Positions 11,701 to 23,560 of a stretch of 64,000 nucleotides of DNA are shown one piece after another. Made by a program: the position numbers and the translations under genes. Origin of the DNA: Mactra quadrangularis. Lineage: Eukaryota > Mollusca > Bivalvia > Venerida > Mactridae. The DNA is taken from positions 23,501,381 to 23,565,380 of the forward strand of contig CM046304.1 of assembly GCA_025267735.1 (NCBI GenBank), given 5' to 3'. Positions within the stretch are counted from its first letter, which is position 1. The number at the start of each line of letters is the position of its first letter. The notes below the pieces were generated by a model that searched no databases, was not told the DNA's origin, and saw only the letters and a program-made list of their open reading frames with translations.

Positions 11701-14700
11701 CTGACAACTGCCCTACATGATTTAGAATCAGTAGGAGGGAGAATTGCTTAAGAAATTATTTCATGACCAAACTATGAAAGTATGCCCAATCTGGAAATAG
11801 AACCCACAATCCTTTGATCACTAGACCCATTTATCAATTGATTATTTAAGTAAGAAAACTCTGATGTATGGAAATGAAATATGATAGTGGATCATTTAAT
11901 ATCCAAGCTCCAATAAACTTGTATATATTAATTGGTCTTTTCACAAAACTTCTTACTACTAGTGTACTATAAACGTTGTAAATCAAAAGCTGGAACATTC
12001 AATATTTATCATATTTTTTGTTCCAGTTATGCAAAATTTATACATTATAAGTACCATGTCATGATTATTTTTGTGAATTTTGTGAACTTTCTGCTACAAA
12101 TTCATGCCATTGGTTGAAAAATATTTATATGCTAAAAACAACTTGAGAAAGGACCAACTGTAACTAATTGTTGATCAATAAAAAATTATCAGCTATAACT
12201 TTTGTCTTATTGTCATGGTTTGACACTTGCTGTTTTTACTAGAGATCCCAAATGAATCCTTTGCCAGTTATTCAGATATTCCTCCTTAAAGATAAATATT
12301 CCTCCAATAAAAGAAAAACAATTGGATACAAATTTGCAGTCACAAATTGTGACAAATAATGCATGAAAACTCAAATTCACACAAGAATAGGGCATTTTCT
12401 GGGATCCTGGAGAATCCTCAGTTAAGAATTACAGTTTTCTACAAAGTTTTACGAAAAAGTTTTAGGGATCCTGGAATTCCAGGACAAACTACGTCAAACT
12501 ATGCTTATTGTCCTCATACTTTCTACTATTGTTTCATGTTATATTATTACTATTTTCAGCTCTTGTTGCTGAACAGTTTTTAGAAAGTTCTGCCTCACAG
12601 TTAACATACCATGGTCTAAGTGAATTGTGTACACAACTCAAAGAAGATGAACTGGCTGTATTGTTTAGAAATAATCATTTTACTACTTTATATAGATACA
12701 AGGTCAGTATAAACAAAGGTCAAGGTCAAAACACAGCTGATGTGGGGAGTGCATCAATAAATGGCCTGCTCGTTCTAATGTTGCCCCTATGCAGCTTAAG
12801 AATGGGTGAAAGTATTCATATTGATTTCAGTATTTTGAGAATAAATTACTTTATGTAATTTATAAGAAATCTGACTATTTTAGTATTTTGAATGTAAGTT
12901 TTCAGTATTAATACTGATTTCAGTATTTTGAGAATAAATTACTCTATATGTAATTTATGTAAAATCTGTCTATTTCAGTTGTTTTTTTTTTGAAAGAAGA
13001 TTTTCAGTATTTTACTTCCACCTATGCTTAAGTTCGAAGGCATTATTCTTACAGGCATAATTATTGACTTCCTAACTGACCATACTGTGTGTTAACATCT
13101 AAAATAGTATAATACACATGTTCCTCAAAGATATGTACATTTTAGCCAATTCAAATGCTCTTCAAAAAATCTATATATAAAAACTGCCAATATTTGCTGT
13201 TTTCTTCTTGTAGTGTATAACAACTATGTTGACCAGATTGCTATTAAAAAGGGGAATCAGAAATTATTGTATTGATAAAATAACTGTTGAAAATTTTCTG
13301 TCTTTGATATAAAAATCAAACTTTCAGTTCATATTCACTTGGTTATACAGTAAATTATAATGAGTGTAATAACTTTTGTCCAAATATTCATATAGTTAGA
13401 AACAGGACTGTATAAAACACTTGATGCTGTAGATTTGTTGTTTTCTTCTCCTTTAAACATCATATCTGAAATAAAATATGTTATTAGTTTATTAGAATAT
13501 ACAGTTTTATTTATATGTGATTTGGGAACAGCCAAACTGTTGACTGGAGGTGGAGGGAATAATGTTTTGAACTGTTTCCCAAGGCTGTAGGCTGAGGGAA
13601 ACAGTTTAAAACTCTATTCCTGACACCAAGGGACAAAATGATTTTGTCATGAATATTATAAAAGTCAAGGTGACCTGTGATATGAAGTAGCCATATCATA
13701 AAATAAGCCAGTGCATGAGTGGATAATTTAAGATTGGGTTTAAACACAGGAGCTTGAGATTTTATGTCATACTATGAAAATTCCCCTCCTTTGTTTAGGA
13801 GGGTAATTTTCGTAGTATGATATAAAATGTCAAACTCCTGCGGTTTAAATCAGATTGCTAACTACAAGTAACTTACTTCCTCCTATCATTTCACAATTAT
13901 AAGGTTGTTTAGTAAATGTGTCAACTATATCTGTCCTATATAGGTTTCTCTCACTGTCTGTAAAACTACATTTTGTAGCATAATCCATTGTACATGTATG
14001 TAGCTCACCAAATGATCTGAAAATATTAAATAGAAGATTAGGGTAAAACAAATTTTAACAAAAGTTGATTAAACGAAATGCATTTTATTATCAGATATAA
14101 ATATCCATTTGAGAGTTTGTACTGATATTACATTATACATTATACATTGTATTGTATTGTGCTACACAGTTCACATGGCACTCATGCATATGACTCTACA
14201 TGTCGCTAAAAAATTATAATATATATATATATATAATTATATAAATGACCTTTACTAAACTTAATGAAGTGCCATGTCAATACTGGGACATAATAATGTA
14301 TTATTCTGTCTCTACAAGTGTTTCATATAAACATCTCATATTATAAACAAAGCCTTTTTCATTACACACTAATATTTGGGGGTGAAACATTATGGCAATT
14401 TAATAGTTTAGTTAAAGTTTAAATATATTTTATTGACACATCATCACATAAAGGTTACAATGTACATAATTATGTTCTATTTATAATAAACATTGAATGT
14501 CAAAGCAATTTATTTAAATCAGCAAAAAAAAAATTCATGCATCACCTTATCCACTCGCTTATTCTTAGAAGTACATAAATACACATTAAAATTACCTATT
14601 ATACATCTTGAAGTCAATATTAATTTATTAATAAACAATTAATAAAAGGAAATAAACAATTAATTAAAAGTGAATAATAAACAATTAATAAAAACAAATA

Positions 14701-17700
14701 ATAAACTAAACAATAGATGAAACCAAATTATTAACAATTGATGAAAACAAATTATAAACAATAGATGAAAACGTATAATAAAATAAACAATATATGAAAA
14801 CAAATTATTAACAATAGATGAAAATGAATGATAAACAATTTATAAAAACGAATTATAAACAATTTATAAAAACATGAATTTCACCTGCAAATATTTCCAT
14901 TTTGTTTATACTTGTAAGCTGACCATAGTTTAGTTAAAGATATAGTACATTGCCCTTGACTTTTACTGTAACATTGATCTGCCGCGATTGAACCTGGAAT
15001 ATAGAGTGCACAATTTATACATGACTAAAGTAGGATTTTATATACATGACATGATTAAAACAGGCAGGGGTATAAGGCAGTCTAGTGTTAATGCACAGAT
15101 GCAATACACAAGTTTTAGTGTTTCTTATCCATTTCTCTAAATAATAAATAAAAAGAGTAAAATAGACTACATGTACATTGTATATCTAAAATTCAAATAT
15201 CCGCAATTTAAATTAACTTTCAGATTAACAAATAAAATATGTGTATCAAGAACAATAGGATTTAATCTGTGTTTCATGCTTTTCAGCAATAATGCATGAG
15301 ATGTATTGTACCATCTGTGTATGGATGGAAAAACCCTTGTATTGGAGTTCCGAATTGGGTCTTGTGTTGTACCGTCTGTGCATAGATGGAAAAACCCTTG
15401 TATTGGAGTTCCAAATTGGGTCTTATGTGTATGATGCCGTTAGCCATAGTTGGCAGTTTCTGGATGCTTGCATTTCATTATTTGACCCTTAGTTTCTACA
15501 AGTACCATCATGTTTTGTTAAGGATTTAAAACCCTGAGAAAATATTCATCAATGTTTTTAAAGCTAAAGGTGATACTGCAAGTTACAGTTGTCTTAAAAG
15601 CAGAATTACTGTAGCACCAATATTTGCACAAAACATGGCAAAAACTATAAATAACTTGAAATATTGTATAAAATAACAAAATCTTACCTTGAAATAATAA
15701 AAAAATAATAAATAATATTCTGTTTATCACTATGTACTTCATTATGTTTGTTTCTTAATAACTTTCATGATCATGGTAAGAGTAAATATTGCACAGTAGT
15801 ATAGTTACCACTGTCTTTCAGTTTATTTGTCCTAATTTGTTAGTTTTCAGTAACACTTTGTACTATGACTTTATGAGTCATTTCTCGTACCAAGTCGTAC
15901 CATAAACATCATGGGATACATTGGTCTTTAGTGGATCAAGTGTGATTCATTCCTATTTATTTACAGTAACATATTCTCTATTAAAAATGAAATACACAAG
16001 AAAACCCTATTATGATTTGTACTGATGAGAAATAAAATTTAATGTGCAATAATTTTTTCAAAGATGTTGAATCTTTTCTTCCGAAGTTATTCTTATCACA
16101 CTTGTTCATGTATATATTCATTCAATGATAAATGCATAAATCCAGCTGCATGAAGAACCAATAAAAACATATGTGCGCAAGTCTTTGTCTTTTCCTAACT
16201 ATGTATCATTTTCATATTGTTTAAACAAATATAATAATCACAAATTCAAAAAATATTCTTGTACTTGTATGAAGATATTATGCCTCCAATGCCTTGTTTA
16301 TATAAAATTCCTGTGAGTCTGAATCCTGATTAGTAAAAATACACATATAAGTTATTAAGTACTAGTTAGATTGGTATTTATGTCAAATATTTAATCCAAT
16401 TCTTAGTTCCGTTAAATTGAAACTCCCTAATTACAATGTATAATTGTTGACCAAATAATATTGTTTATACAATTGTTATTTGTGATAAACCTTAAGTGGC
16501 AGGATATGATGTACTTATATGAACCGTACATTTAGTGTCTACCATGTTTGAAGGCTGATATGTTACAATTATTAGATTGTCAGCACTGTCTCTGACTCTT
16601 TTTTGTTGTACCTTCAAAAAAGTTTTGGGTGGTAGATAGAAGTCAGCTTGTTGGGAGCAGTGGGGTACATCTTTGATAAAAAACCCAACATTGTTTTTTT
16701 GTTTGACAATCTCAAATTAGCTTTGTCTCATTACTCTCAATTTAGTTCGAATCTATAAGTGAATGGAAAATTATCGATCAAAATTTTATCTTAGCCTTAT
16801 ACTTTTATTGTTGACTTGCTACGTGTAAACAGAGAAGTGAATATTCATAAACAAGGTTGAAATTGCCCTTGATGCATATTGTTTACCATTGTATGCTTGG
16901 CTAAGCTTACATTGTTCACCATGTACTGAGTTTATTATTTAAACGAAATAAATATTTTCTAAGATTGGTTAATTTGGTAAGTTTATCAGATAACCGTTAC
17001 CTAAGTTACCTAAGTTAGGGCAAGTTTAATATTGTTTACTAATAATTTGAATACAATATATTACATGTAATGTATGAATTCACTTAATCAGTCTCCCCAT
17101 CAGAATCATACCAGTATAACTTCCTAGAAAGGAAATCTGTTCTTAAACTTGACTGTTTATCTAGCTTATTGTTTGCATCCTTAATTATAATGTATATAAG
17201 TGGTGTATTAATTTATATTATATCAGAATCATTGTTATATGAAACTAACAAGGAAAATGTATCGAACAAGTGATAAGTACTTTTATTATATTGTACACTG
17301 AAACAATAACTTCACAATTAGGATATGAATTACACAATTTTCATACTTAAATGTCACTTAAAACAATGTTTAGTACATTTCCATTCCACAGATGTCCAGG
17401 GGTTTGTTATTATTAACGGTCCTAGAATCATTTGTACACAGTATTCTTAGGAATTCATAAAAGCTTGTTAATGAGTTTCATTAAAATTTCTGAACAAAAT
17501 GCTAAGATTGAAACTTAACTTAGGAATCTACTATAGAATTATGTCCTATTTTAAAGGAAACCATTTAAGTTTTTTAAGTTATGAGACTCAAGAATGGCCT
17601 CAATGTGCAAATTTCAAATTTTATTTCAAGCTGTATTTTTTCTTTGCCATAAAATTTTGAATAACAGATTTCAAAACATGGTGTTTTTCAACAGCTATAA

Positions 17701-20700
17701 GCCATAGAGCAGCTATCCCAAGAAAAGAAAGCTTTAATTTGAACCATGCCTTTAACTAATAATAAGAATACATGTATACATTAGCTAGTGGCTGACAACT
17801 GACCTGATTGATTCTGGAGTAGAAAGGAGAAAAATGTTCATAACCAAAACTCCCGTATATAGGTCCCTCATGGGCTTGAGCCAAAATGAAAAAATACCTG
17901 AAGCTCAATACTGGTTAAATACTTGGGTTCGGAAATCGAGGGACAGTGAAGAAGTTGAATAGCCACCAAGATATAAATGAAAAAAATTTAAACTGGGGCA
18001 TTGAGCATCAAATATATATTACCTTCATTTCTTTCTATTTACAGGGTGAATTGTTTCAGCTAGTAACAGATCAAGGTTTCTTACATGAAAGTAATGTAGT
18101 CTGGGAGACATTAAGTAATGTGGAAGGAGATTGTCATTTTGTTGATTCAGAATTTAGAACTTATAGAAAACCTGAGCCTCCACCATTGTCTACTGAACCT
18201 TCCAATGTTCCTGTAAATACCAACGAACAGATTGATCATGAGTATGTTGTGAGAACCTCATAAATCTTTAATAGAAGAGATTTAGACCCCTGTCTGTAGC
18301 TCACTACGCTAAAATCAGGATTTTGAATCTTAGTGTTAGGGTGTCTAGGTAGGAGTTGAGAGAATTTTAATAATCTTCAATAGAAGAAATTGAGACCCCC
18401 TGTCTGTGGCTCGGTAGGCTACTTACAGAATTTTGAATCTATTGTTAGGTAGGGGTCACTGGTTCAAATCCTACCTGAGGTGGTTATACCCTTACATGGA
18501 AATCTGACTACTAACAGATTTTATTCCATTAGTATTAAGCTATATTTATGGAGAGGTTGCGACCTTAGTGGAAGGATAGATGAGTACTGGTTATGGATAA
18601 GGGTCCAGGTTAAGTAATAATCTTGCTAGTAAGGTCTAAATGTGGAATATATATTTGTAAACGTGTCTGCCCAGTAGTCTGTTGAAACTGTAATGGTTTC
18701 TGGATGATAGCTCACTAATAAGCCATTTATTGTAAAAAAATGAACACTAATGAGTTGTAACAAAATACTGATGGAGATTGAGTTCACATGATGCCCTGTC
18801 TTAACTTTTTCTACATTTGTTTAAAAAACACCATCGTAGAGTATTTGTGTGGGATTTGATCTTTCATTGATTCAATTTGATTTGTCAACTTTTTCTTATT
18901 GTAGTTATATGGTAGCTCTTTCTTTACAACAAGAACAACAACAACAGCCTTCTACCCAGTCACCATGGCAACCAGCTAATTTACAATTAACTGAGTAAGT
19001 ATTAACATATTTTACATTGTATTATAGTAGGCCCCTATTATGTTAACCGCTCAAGAGTTGTCTATTAGAAAGTAATAAATAAGACAATATCTATGGGGAA
19101 TGCCTATATGCCACTTTTCAGAGGTAGCTGCTCATCAGAGGCAGGGCTTTCACTGCCAATCACCATTTGAGTCATTGACTATTATTAATAGGTGCTATTA
19201 TGAGAGGTTATACTGTACATTCTACATGATGAGTACACTGTATGTGGGTTTTTTTAAGAAGAGTAGTTGAATAATTATATCAAATTAAATGAGATTGACA
19301 TGTTTGTTTGCCAAGTTAGTTTAGTCAGAAACACAAATCAAGGGACGTTGGCTTTGGTGGGTTAAATTAAGGGCAGCCATTAACTTGGCACAAACAAGTT
19401 TTTTCTGTTGGAAAACTGGTCAACTATAAAACATGTCCAAAGTTCTACATTCTATCATAATCAGACTGCAGGGTTATATATATCCAATGGTGGATTCTTT
19501 ATCATTCATGCGTTTCAAGGTAGGGAATGAAACTTAAGCTCAACAAAAAGAGAATTTTGAATTGTGAATGTTAAAATGCTTATCAAGAATTGGTAACAGA
19601 TAATGCATAAGTGAGGCTAATTTTCAATAAATCTTTGTCAGTGCTTTCAGCGCTTTGATTCATAAACTGATTTTTAATGCAAATGTTCTTCATTAATCTA
19701 TTGTCAGTGAGGAACTAGCTAAACAACTACAAGAGGAAGAACGTAGAGCTGCTATGCAGGAAGCTGGTGGAGGGGGAGGAGCTGGTGAACAAAGATATCA
19801 GGCTCAATCACCACGGCAACCGTCACAACAAGCTTCACAGTCTAGACGACCAAGACAGACAAGTTCAGGGCAAACTAGAGATGAGAAAAAATCAGACGTA
19901 TGTTTATATTGAATATTACTGCTTATTCATTTTTAGGGTGCAGCTTTTGAATATTGTCATAGCTGTAGTTCAGTGGTAGGATTTGGCTTGGGGGTTGATT
20001 GTCAGTTTGACCCATTATCCCTCTTGAAATGTATAAATAATATTTTTTAAGAATTGATCCTGAAGTTCAGAGGGTCATTTGTCTATGTTAAAGTGGTTGG
20101 AATAATGGCGATAAGGATATAGGGATATTAAAAATTTAGAATTTTTACCTCGGTCTTGTTTTGATGGTAGTCTGCATTTATACATAAGCCTGTAATATTA
20201 TATTGTATTTTTTTACATTTCTCACTCAAATATAAACTCACAAAAAGTTGATGGATTAACATGCTTTGTTAATAAATTTGTAAAAAGTAATTTTAAACTT
20301 CCCTAGTTATCATAATATTTACTTATTTCCTTAAGGAGGCAAACTAGGTCCTCCCCAGTATATTTATTAAGTACTTTATATTATGCACAGTCAAACCTTC
20401 CTTATGCAGCCATCCAGGGGAAACAGCCAAATTGGCTGCTTAAGCAGGCTAAACACTTAAGAGGCGGTTGGGTCTAGGGAGTGGAGGGTCTGGAGGTAAA
20501 CTTTGATGAGATAGTGTGTTTTTAATTGAAATTTTGTGTTTGTTTTATGATTTACAGAAACTGATAATTTATATCAGTAATGTATACAATAGTATCTACT
20601 TACTAAGAAATGAATATAGACAATATAACAAGACTAGGACAGAAAATTGACTGTAAATTATGTTCATTCTGTTAAATTGTTTTCATGCAATATTATATTG

Positions 20701-20751
20701 TTTACTTATGTAAATTATATTATTGTATAATTTCAGTGTTGTATATTGTGA
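5721..20751 (+). CDS. MINDY1/MINDY2-like: MINDY-1/2 (FAM63) family Lys48-specific deubiquitinase, 9 exons
   Basis: Exons 5721-5868, 8919-9457, 10709-10815, 11338-11528, 12560-12702, 18045-18241, 18905-18994, 19708-19897 and 20737-20751 join in frame into 539 residues plus stop; every intron is GT-AG. Residues 1 to about 160 are acidic, Ser/Lys-rich and low complexity. The MINDY catalytic domain spans about 163-440: Gln178 (oxyanion hole) and Cys184 (nucleophile) lie in TQNENGPCPLLA, and His368 in FRNNHF. The Cys-to-His spacing (184) is close to that of human MINDY-1 (182). Two MIU ubiquitin-binding helices follow, DYMVALSLQQ from 442 and DEELAKQLQEEE from 472. The family trims Lys48-linked polyubiquitin from the distal end; that is established knowledge. 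The protein ends CCIL, a CaaX-like motif. The start is the first ATG of an exon with a phase matching exon 2. Vertebrates have two paralogues; this looks like the single invertebrate form, so no 1-versus-2 assignment is made. Confidence 0.96.
6010..6415 (-). repeat. Dispersed repeat, copy 1 (MITE-like), in MINDY intron 1
   Basis: Read on the - strand, this segment aligns along its length with 26312-26715 read on the + strand. Shared landmarks are the end AATCTGATT followed by TAAAAC, a central aacgaaattgttatg, ctaaaaatagaaattac, and the far end tgtttacg(g/c)agat. The two copies therefore belong to one dispersed family inserted in opposite orientations. The short open frames at 6011-6193 and 6205-6399 are by-products. 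No transposase is visible, so it is non-autonomous. Confidence 0.75.
6577..7962. mobile_element. Non-autonomous hAT element with 8-bp target duplication
   Basis: The element spans 6585-7954 (1370 bp). Its terminal inverted repeats open CAGGGACCAGGAAATCGCCG on the left and CAGGGACCAGGAAATTCGCC on the right (inverted). They stay similar for about 45 bases through a shared cggaccga / tcggtcca region. It is flanked by an exact 8-bp direct repeat, GACTTGAC, at 6577-6584 and 7955-7962. An 8-bp duplication and CAG-starting ends are hallmarks of the hAT superfamily. The interior has no long frame resembling a transposase, so it would need one in trans. It lies in MINDY intron 1. Confidence 0.88.
7602..7613. 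promoter_or_regulatory. NRF-1-type palindrome inside the hAT element
   Basis: TGCGCATGCGCA is a perfect 12-bp palindrome and an ideal match to the NRF-1 consensus (YGCGCAYGCGCR). It sits in a small CpG-richer patch about 350 bp inside the right end of the hAT element. It may be a promoter relic of the element or an intronic promoter or enhancer it carried in. Function is inference. Confidence 0.3.
10237..10586. mobile_element. MITE with CAGTGTTT ends in MINDY intron 2
   Basis: The left end cagtgttttttttc and the right end gaaaataaacactg are inverted repeats of each other with one mismatch. The interior is rich in runs of cccc around TTTTCCCCT-like motifs. The CAGTG start fits hAT ends, but I cannot find a clean 8-bp target duplication (flanks TGCTGTAT and TGTATGTA do not match). 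Related cccc-rich pieces occur near 11205-11260 and 24440-24620. Confidence 0.45.
12820..12980. repeat. Local direct duplication of about 75 bp in MINDY intron 5
   Basis: The string tttcagtattttgagaataa followed by attact is present near 12825 and again near 12919, each followed by a similar stretch ending in ctgactatttt or ctgtctatttc. It is a simple two-copy duplication with no coding content. Confidence 0.6.
13335..15742 (-). CDS. Nested cysteine-rich secreted or anchored protein, 4 exons, antisense in MINDY intron 5
   Basis: Exons on the - strand are 15742-15688, 14993-14885, 14016-13877 and 13465-13335. They join in phases 1, 2 and 1 into 144 residues plus stop, and each junction has GT-AG with pyrimidine-rich acceptors (for example tattttatttcag before exon 4). 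Residues 1-18 form a hydrophobic signal peptide (MKYIVINRILFIIFLLFQ). The mature part has six cysteines at 26, 34, 54, 63, 71 and 96. The C-terminus is hydrophobic (KVITLIIIYCITK), which suggests a GPI-attachment signal or a short membrane tail. Before it lies a Ser/Thr/Asn-rich linker (about 107-125). The gene lies wholly inside MINDY intron 5 (12703-18044), transcribed oppositely. I do not recognise the family; the cysteine spacing 7-19-8-7-24 may help. The four-way agreement of phases, splice sites and signal peptide makes chance unlikely. Confidence 0.8.
13739..13849. mobile_element. Fold-back MITE, 111 bp
   Basis: Two arms of about 52 bp are inverted repeats around a short loop (tttgtt). 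The left arm runs tttaaacacaggagcttgag and onward to ttcccctcct; the right arm mirrors it through aggagggtaa to ctcctgcggtttaaa. The outer right end continues tcagatt, the inverse of the AATCTGATT terminus of the dispersed family at 6010 and 26312. It lies in intron 3 of the nested - strand gene. Confidence 0.7.
14600..14880. repeat. A-rich minisatellite of ataaacaatt-type units
   Basis: About 15 imperfect units built on ataaacaattaataaaa and ataaacaatagatgaaaac, roughly 20 bp each, with drift along the array. A short (AT)n run at 14218-14240 precedes it. Both lie in introns of the nested gene and do not touch its exons. Confidence 0.7.
15292..15424. repeat. Two-copy 64-bp tandem duplication
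   Basis: The segments from about 15310 and 15374 share tggaaaaacccttgtattgg and the following agttcc(g/a)aattgggtctt with few differences. This explains the 66-codon frame at 15292-15492, whose translation repeats itself. Confidence 0.75.
15743..18044. other. Distal part of MINDY intron 5, upstream of the nested gene
   Basis: AT-rich intronic DNA between the start codon of the nested - strand gene (15742) and MINDY exon 6 (18045). The promoter of the nested gene must lie in its first part on the - strand, but I can point to no specific element. No other exon or repeat is supported. Confidence 0.4.
18290..18625 (+). mobile_element. tRNA-derived SINE with a duplicated head, in MINDY intron 6
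   Basis: A pol III A-box-like TGGCTCGGTAGG (18407-18418) and a perfect B box GGTTCAAATCC (18461-18471) are spaced as in a tRNA. A partial second head lies just upstream at about 18262-18350 (cctgtctgtagctcactacg). The body ends with agtggaaggatagatgagta and tactggttat, a tail also seen at 1316-1375. Its position inside an intron and the repeated tail support a SINE family rather than a tRNA gene. Confidence 0.7.
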
Positions 20752-23560
20752 CAACAGGAACTTGTATTAATTGGACCACTTCTACCTTATGTCAATGAGT
20801 AATTATAAAGAAAGGTTGTAAATTGTTGAAGATCTAAGTACAGATTATATGGAAGCTGATATCTTGATACTGGGTTGTCCTGGATGAAACATTGGCCTAT
20901 CTTAGATACCATGGTGTTCATCTGTCATTGTGAGGTCATTGGGCTTATATACATGTACTAACTTTGGGTATTGTTTGCACAATAGTGGATACTGATTTCT
21001 CAACAAAACAACCATGTTAAATTGTTAGAAATTGAAAACCTGTGGGCACGTGTTACTTGTATATGTTTAGGCCTTAGAATAATAATTTTAACATGTGTCA
21101 ATCATATTTTTGAATGACAATGAGTTATAAAAAATGAAATTCCAAAGTTTTGAAGTTTGTATTTTTTTAAAGGGGGAGGGGGGTATTTTGAATTTGAAAA
21201 ATGCTCTTTAGCCTCATTCTTTTAACAGATTATTATCTATGATTTACCTTTCAACTGAAGATTTAATTACCTAATTTGACATTTTCTGCAGTGCTAAAGG
21301 GCTGCCCCTATTAAATAAGAGATAGATAAGACTATTAAAACCTTATTTTAGACACCTTATTTTGTTAGGTACATTATGAGTAATACCCATAAAGAAAAAG
21401 GTAAAAAAGAATGATAAAGTCATTACTATTATTATTATATACCACATTTGTATAGTGCTCTTATCATATTGAAATTATGTTCAAAATATAGTTAGTTGTG
21501 ACTAAAAAGTACCCATTATTGTGCAAGTATTACCCAAACTCATAGTGTGTTTTCCTTCACTAAAGTTATTAATTTCTGTATAAGCCAAGAGAGTCACTAA
21601 TAGTGCATTATGTATACATTTTTTATGATACTATCTTACATACACGAACATGTATAGATATGAGGGCTTTACAGAAAACTGATGAAACTTCCATTGTTTT
21701 TCTGATGAAATGATAAATGGTCTTTTTTAGCTCGACTTTACGTAGTAATGTAGAGCTCTCCTACTCGCCCCAGCGTCGGCGTCCGCGTCCGCGTCCACCT
21801 TTCTGATTAAAGTTTTTGTGCAGTAAAATACTTTCTTCTATATCTTTGTTATTTCTTAAGATATTAACTTCAAACTTTAAATATATGTTCCTTACTATCA
21901 ACCACATCTCATGTGACAAGGTATATAACTCCAAAAACATTTCTTTCAGAATTATCTCCCCTTGAACTGATTAAAGTTTTTGTGCACAGATTAAAGTTTT
22001 TGTGCAGTAAAATACTTTCTCCTATATCTTTGTTATTTCTTAAGATATTAACTTCAAACTTTAAATATATGCTTCTTATTATGAACCACATCTCATGTGA
22101 CAAGGTTCATAACTCTAAATATATTTTTTTCAGAATTATCTCCCCTTGAACTTAGAGTTTTCTTTCAAAAATGTTTGTTTTTACTGCAACTGTTTTATTC
22201 CTTTAGGTATTGACTTTAAACTTTAAATGTACATTCCTTATTATCAACCACATCTCATGTGACAAGGTGTATAACTCCAAATATATTTTTTCAGAATTAT
22301 CTCCCCTTGAACTTAAAGTTTTCTTTAAAAAGTGTTTGTTTTTACTGCAACTGTTTTATTTCTATAGGTATTGACTTCAAACTTTAAATGTACATTCCTT
22401 ATTATCAACCACATCTCATGTGACAAGGTGTATAACTCCAAATAAATTTTTTCAGAATTATCTCCCCTTGAACTTAGAGTTTTCTTTAAAAAATGTTTGT
22501 TTTTACTGCAACTGTTTTATTTCTTAAGGTATTGACTTCAAACTTTAAATATATGTTTCTTATTATCAACCACATCTCATGTGACTAGGTTTATAACTCC
22601 TTATACATATTTTTTACTCCTGTGACAAACACTAAGTCGAGCATGCTGTCTCCTCTGACAGCTCTTGTTTATTATTTATGTTACTTTTGAAGTAAGTAAA
22701 TTTATACATATTTATACTAATTCTATTTTAGCATGGTTGTAAAACAAGTTCTTACAACTTAGATTAATCACTTTTGAGTCGGCTTCCTGGTCCCCCAATA
22801 CTGAGCTAGTAGGACAAAGTTGCTTGCTCAAGGAAACAAATGGGTATTTGAACCAATGCGGAGCTGGCTATCCACTGATTACCAGTCCAATGTTGTAACT
22901 GCTTGGCTTCTCCTGCTCATATTCATATTTCATTTATAAATGGACAATTTTGGTTGGTACATATACTTGATTTTTTATTTCATCAAGTAAAATGAATCTT
23001 TTTAAGAAGATGGAGTTATAACAGCTTTCTGCTAAGCCCTTGATACATGTATAATGTTTCATTTTTTATACAATTGATTTTATTTGTTGTTTTTTTTCGT
23101 ACATAGTTGTTAAATATTATTGTTACCTTTTGATTTTTTTTAAGATTTTATTTTAACAGAATACTTGCTTTGAAGGGATCTTTAATTTTTGTTCCCCATA
23201 TTAATATGTAATTTTCATGTTATTGTTTTCAATTTCTTCGTTTAAAGGAATATTGTACTGATGTACTGATTTCTGCATACATCAAAGACTGTAAAAATTT
23301 GTATTATAACTAGGATTTTGTTCGTTTTCTTTTATAATCATGTTTATTAATCAAAATCATTGACTTTTCATGATTTACATTTGTATGACCTTTCCCTGTT
23401 GGTGAGCAGTTAAACCTAAAATTTTATTGAACTTTCAATTTTGTATACATGTACATATTAATTGGCCTCATGTTCAGTTTGAATGCTATGTTTTTACAAG
23501 AACTGGACATATTGTTTATTGCCCTTTTTATTCATGCAATAAAATGTGATATGAAATCAT
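20752..23560 (+). other. Probable MINDY 3' UTR
   Basis: After the MINDY stop codon no coding exon is seen. A well-formed AATAAA lies at 23538-23543 in a context (tgcaataaaatgtg) typical of a poly(A) signal; other AATAAA matches, such as the one near 22439, fall inside the repeat at 21727-22670. A 2.8-kb 3' UTR containing that repeat is plausible but unproven. Confidence 0.3.
21727..22670. repeat. Dispersed element with agctcgac / gtcgagc ends and an internal ~161-bp tandem repeat
   Basis: The element opens agctcgactttacgtagtaa, has a GC-rich head with cgtccgcgtccgcgtcc, and closes with a segment containing aagtcgagcatgctgtc and gacagctctt, so the ends are short inverted repeats. Between them five units share accacatctcatgtgac at 21901, 22085, 22247, 22408 and 22569, giving spacings of 184, 162, 161 and 161. 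Open frames on both strands here (21909-22149) are by-products. Confidence 0.8.
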
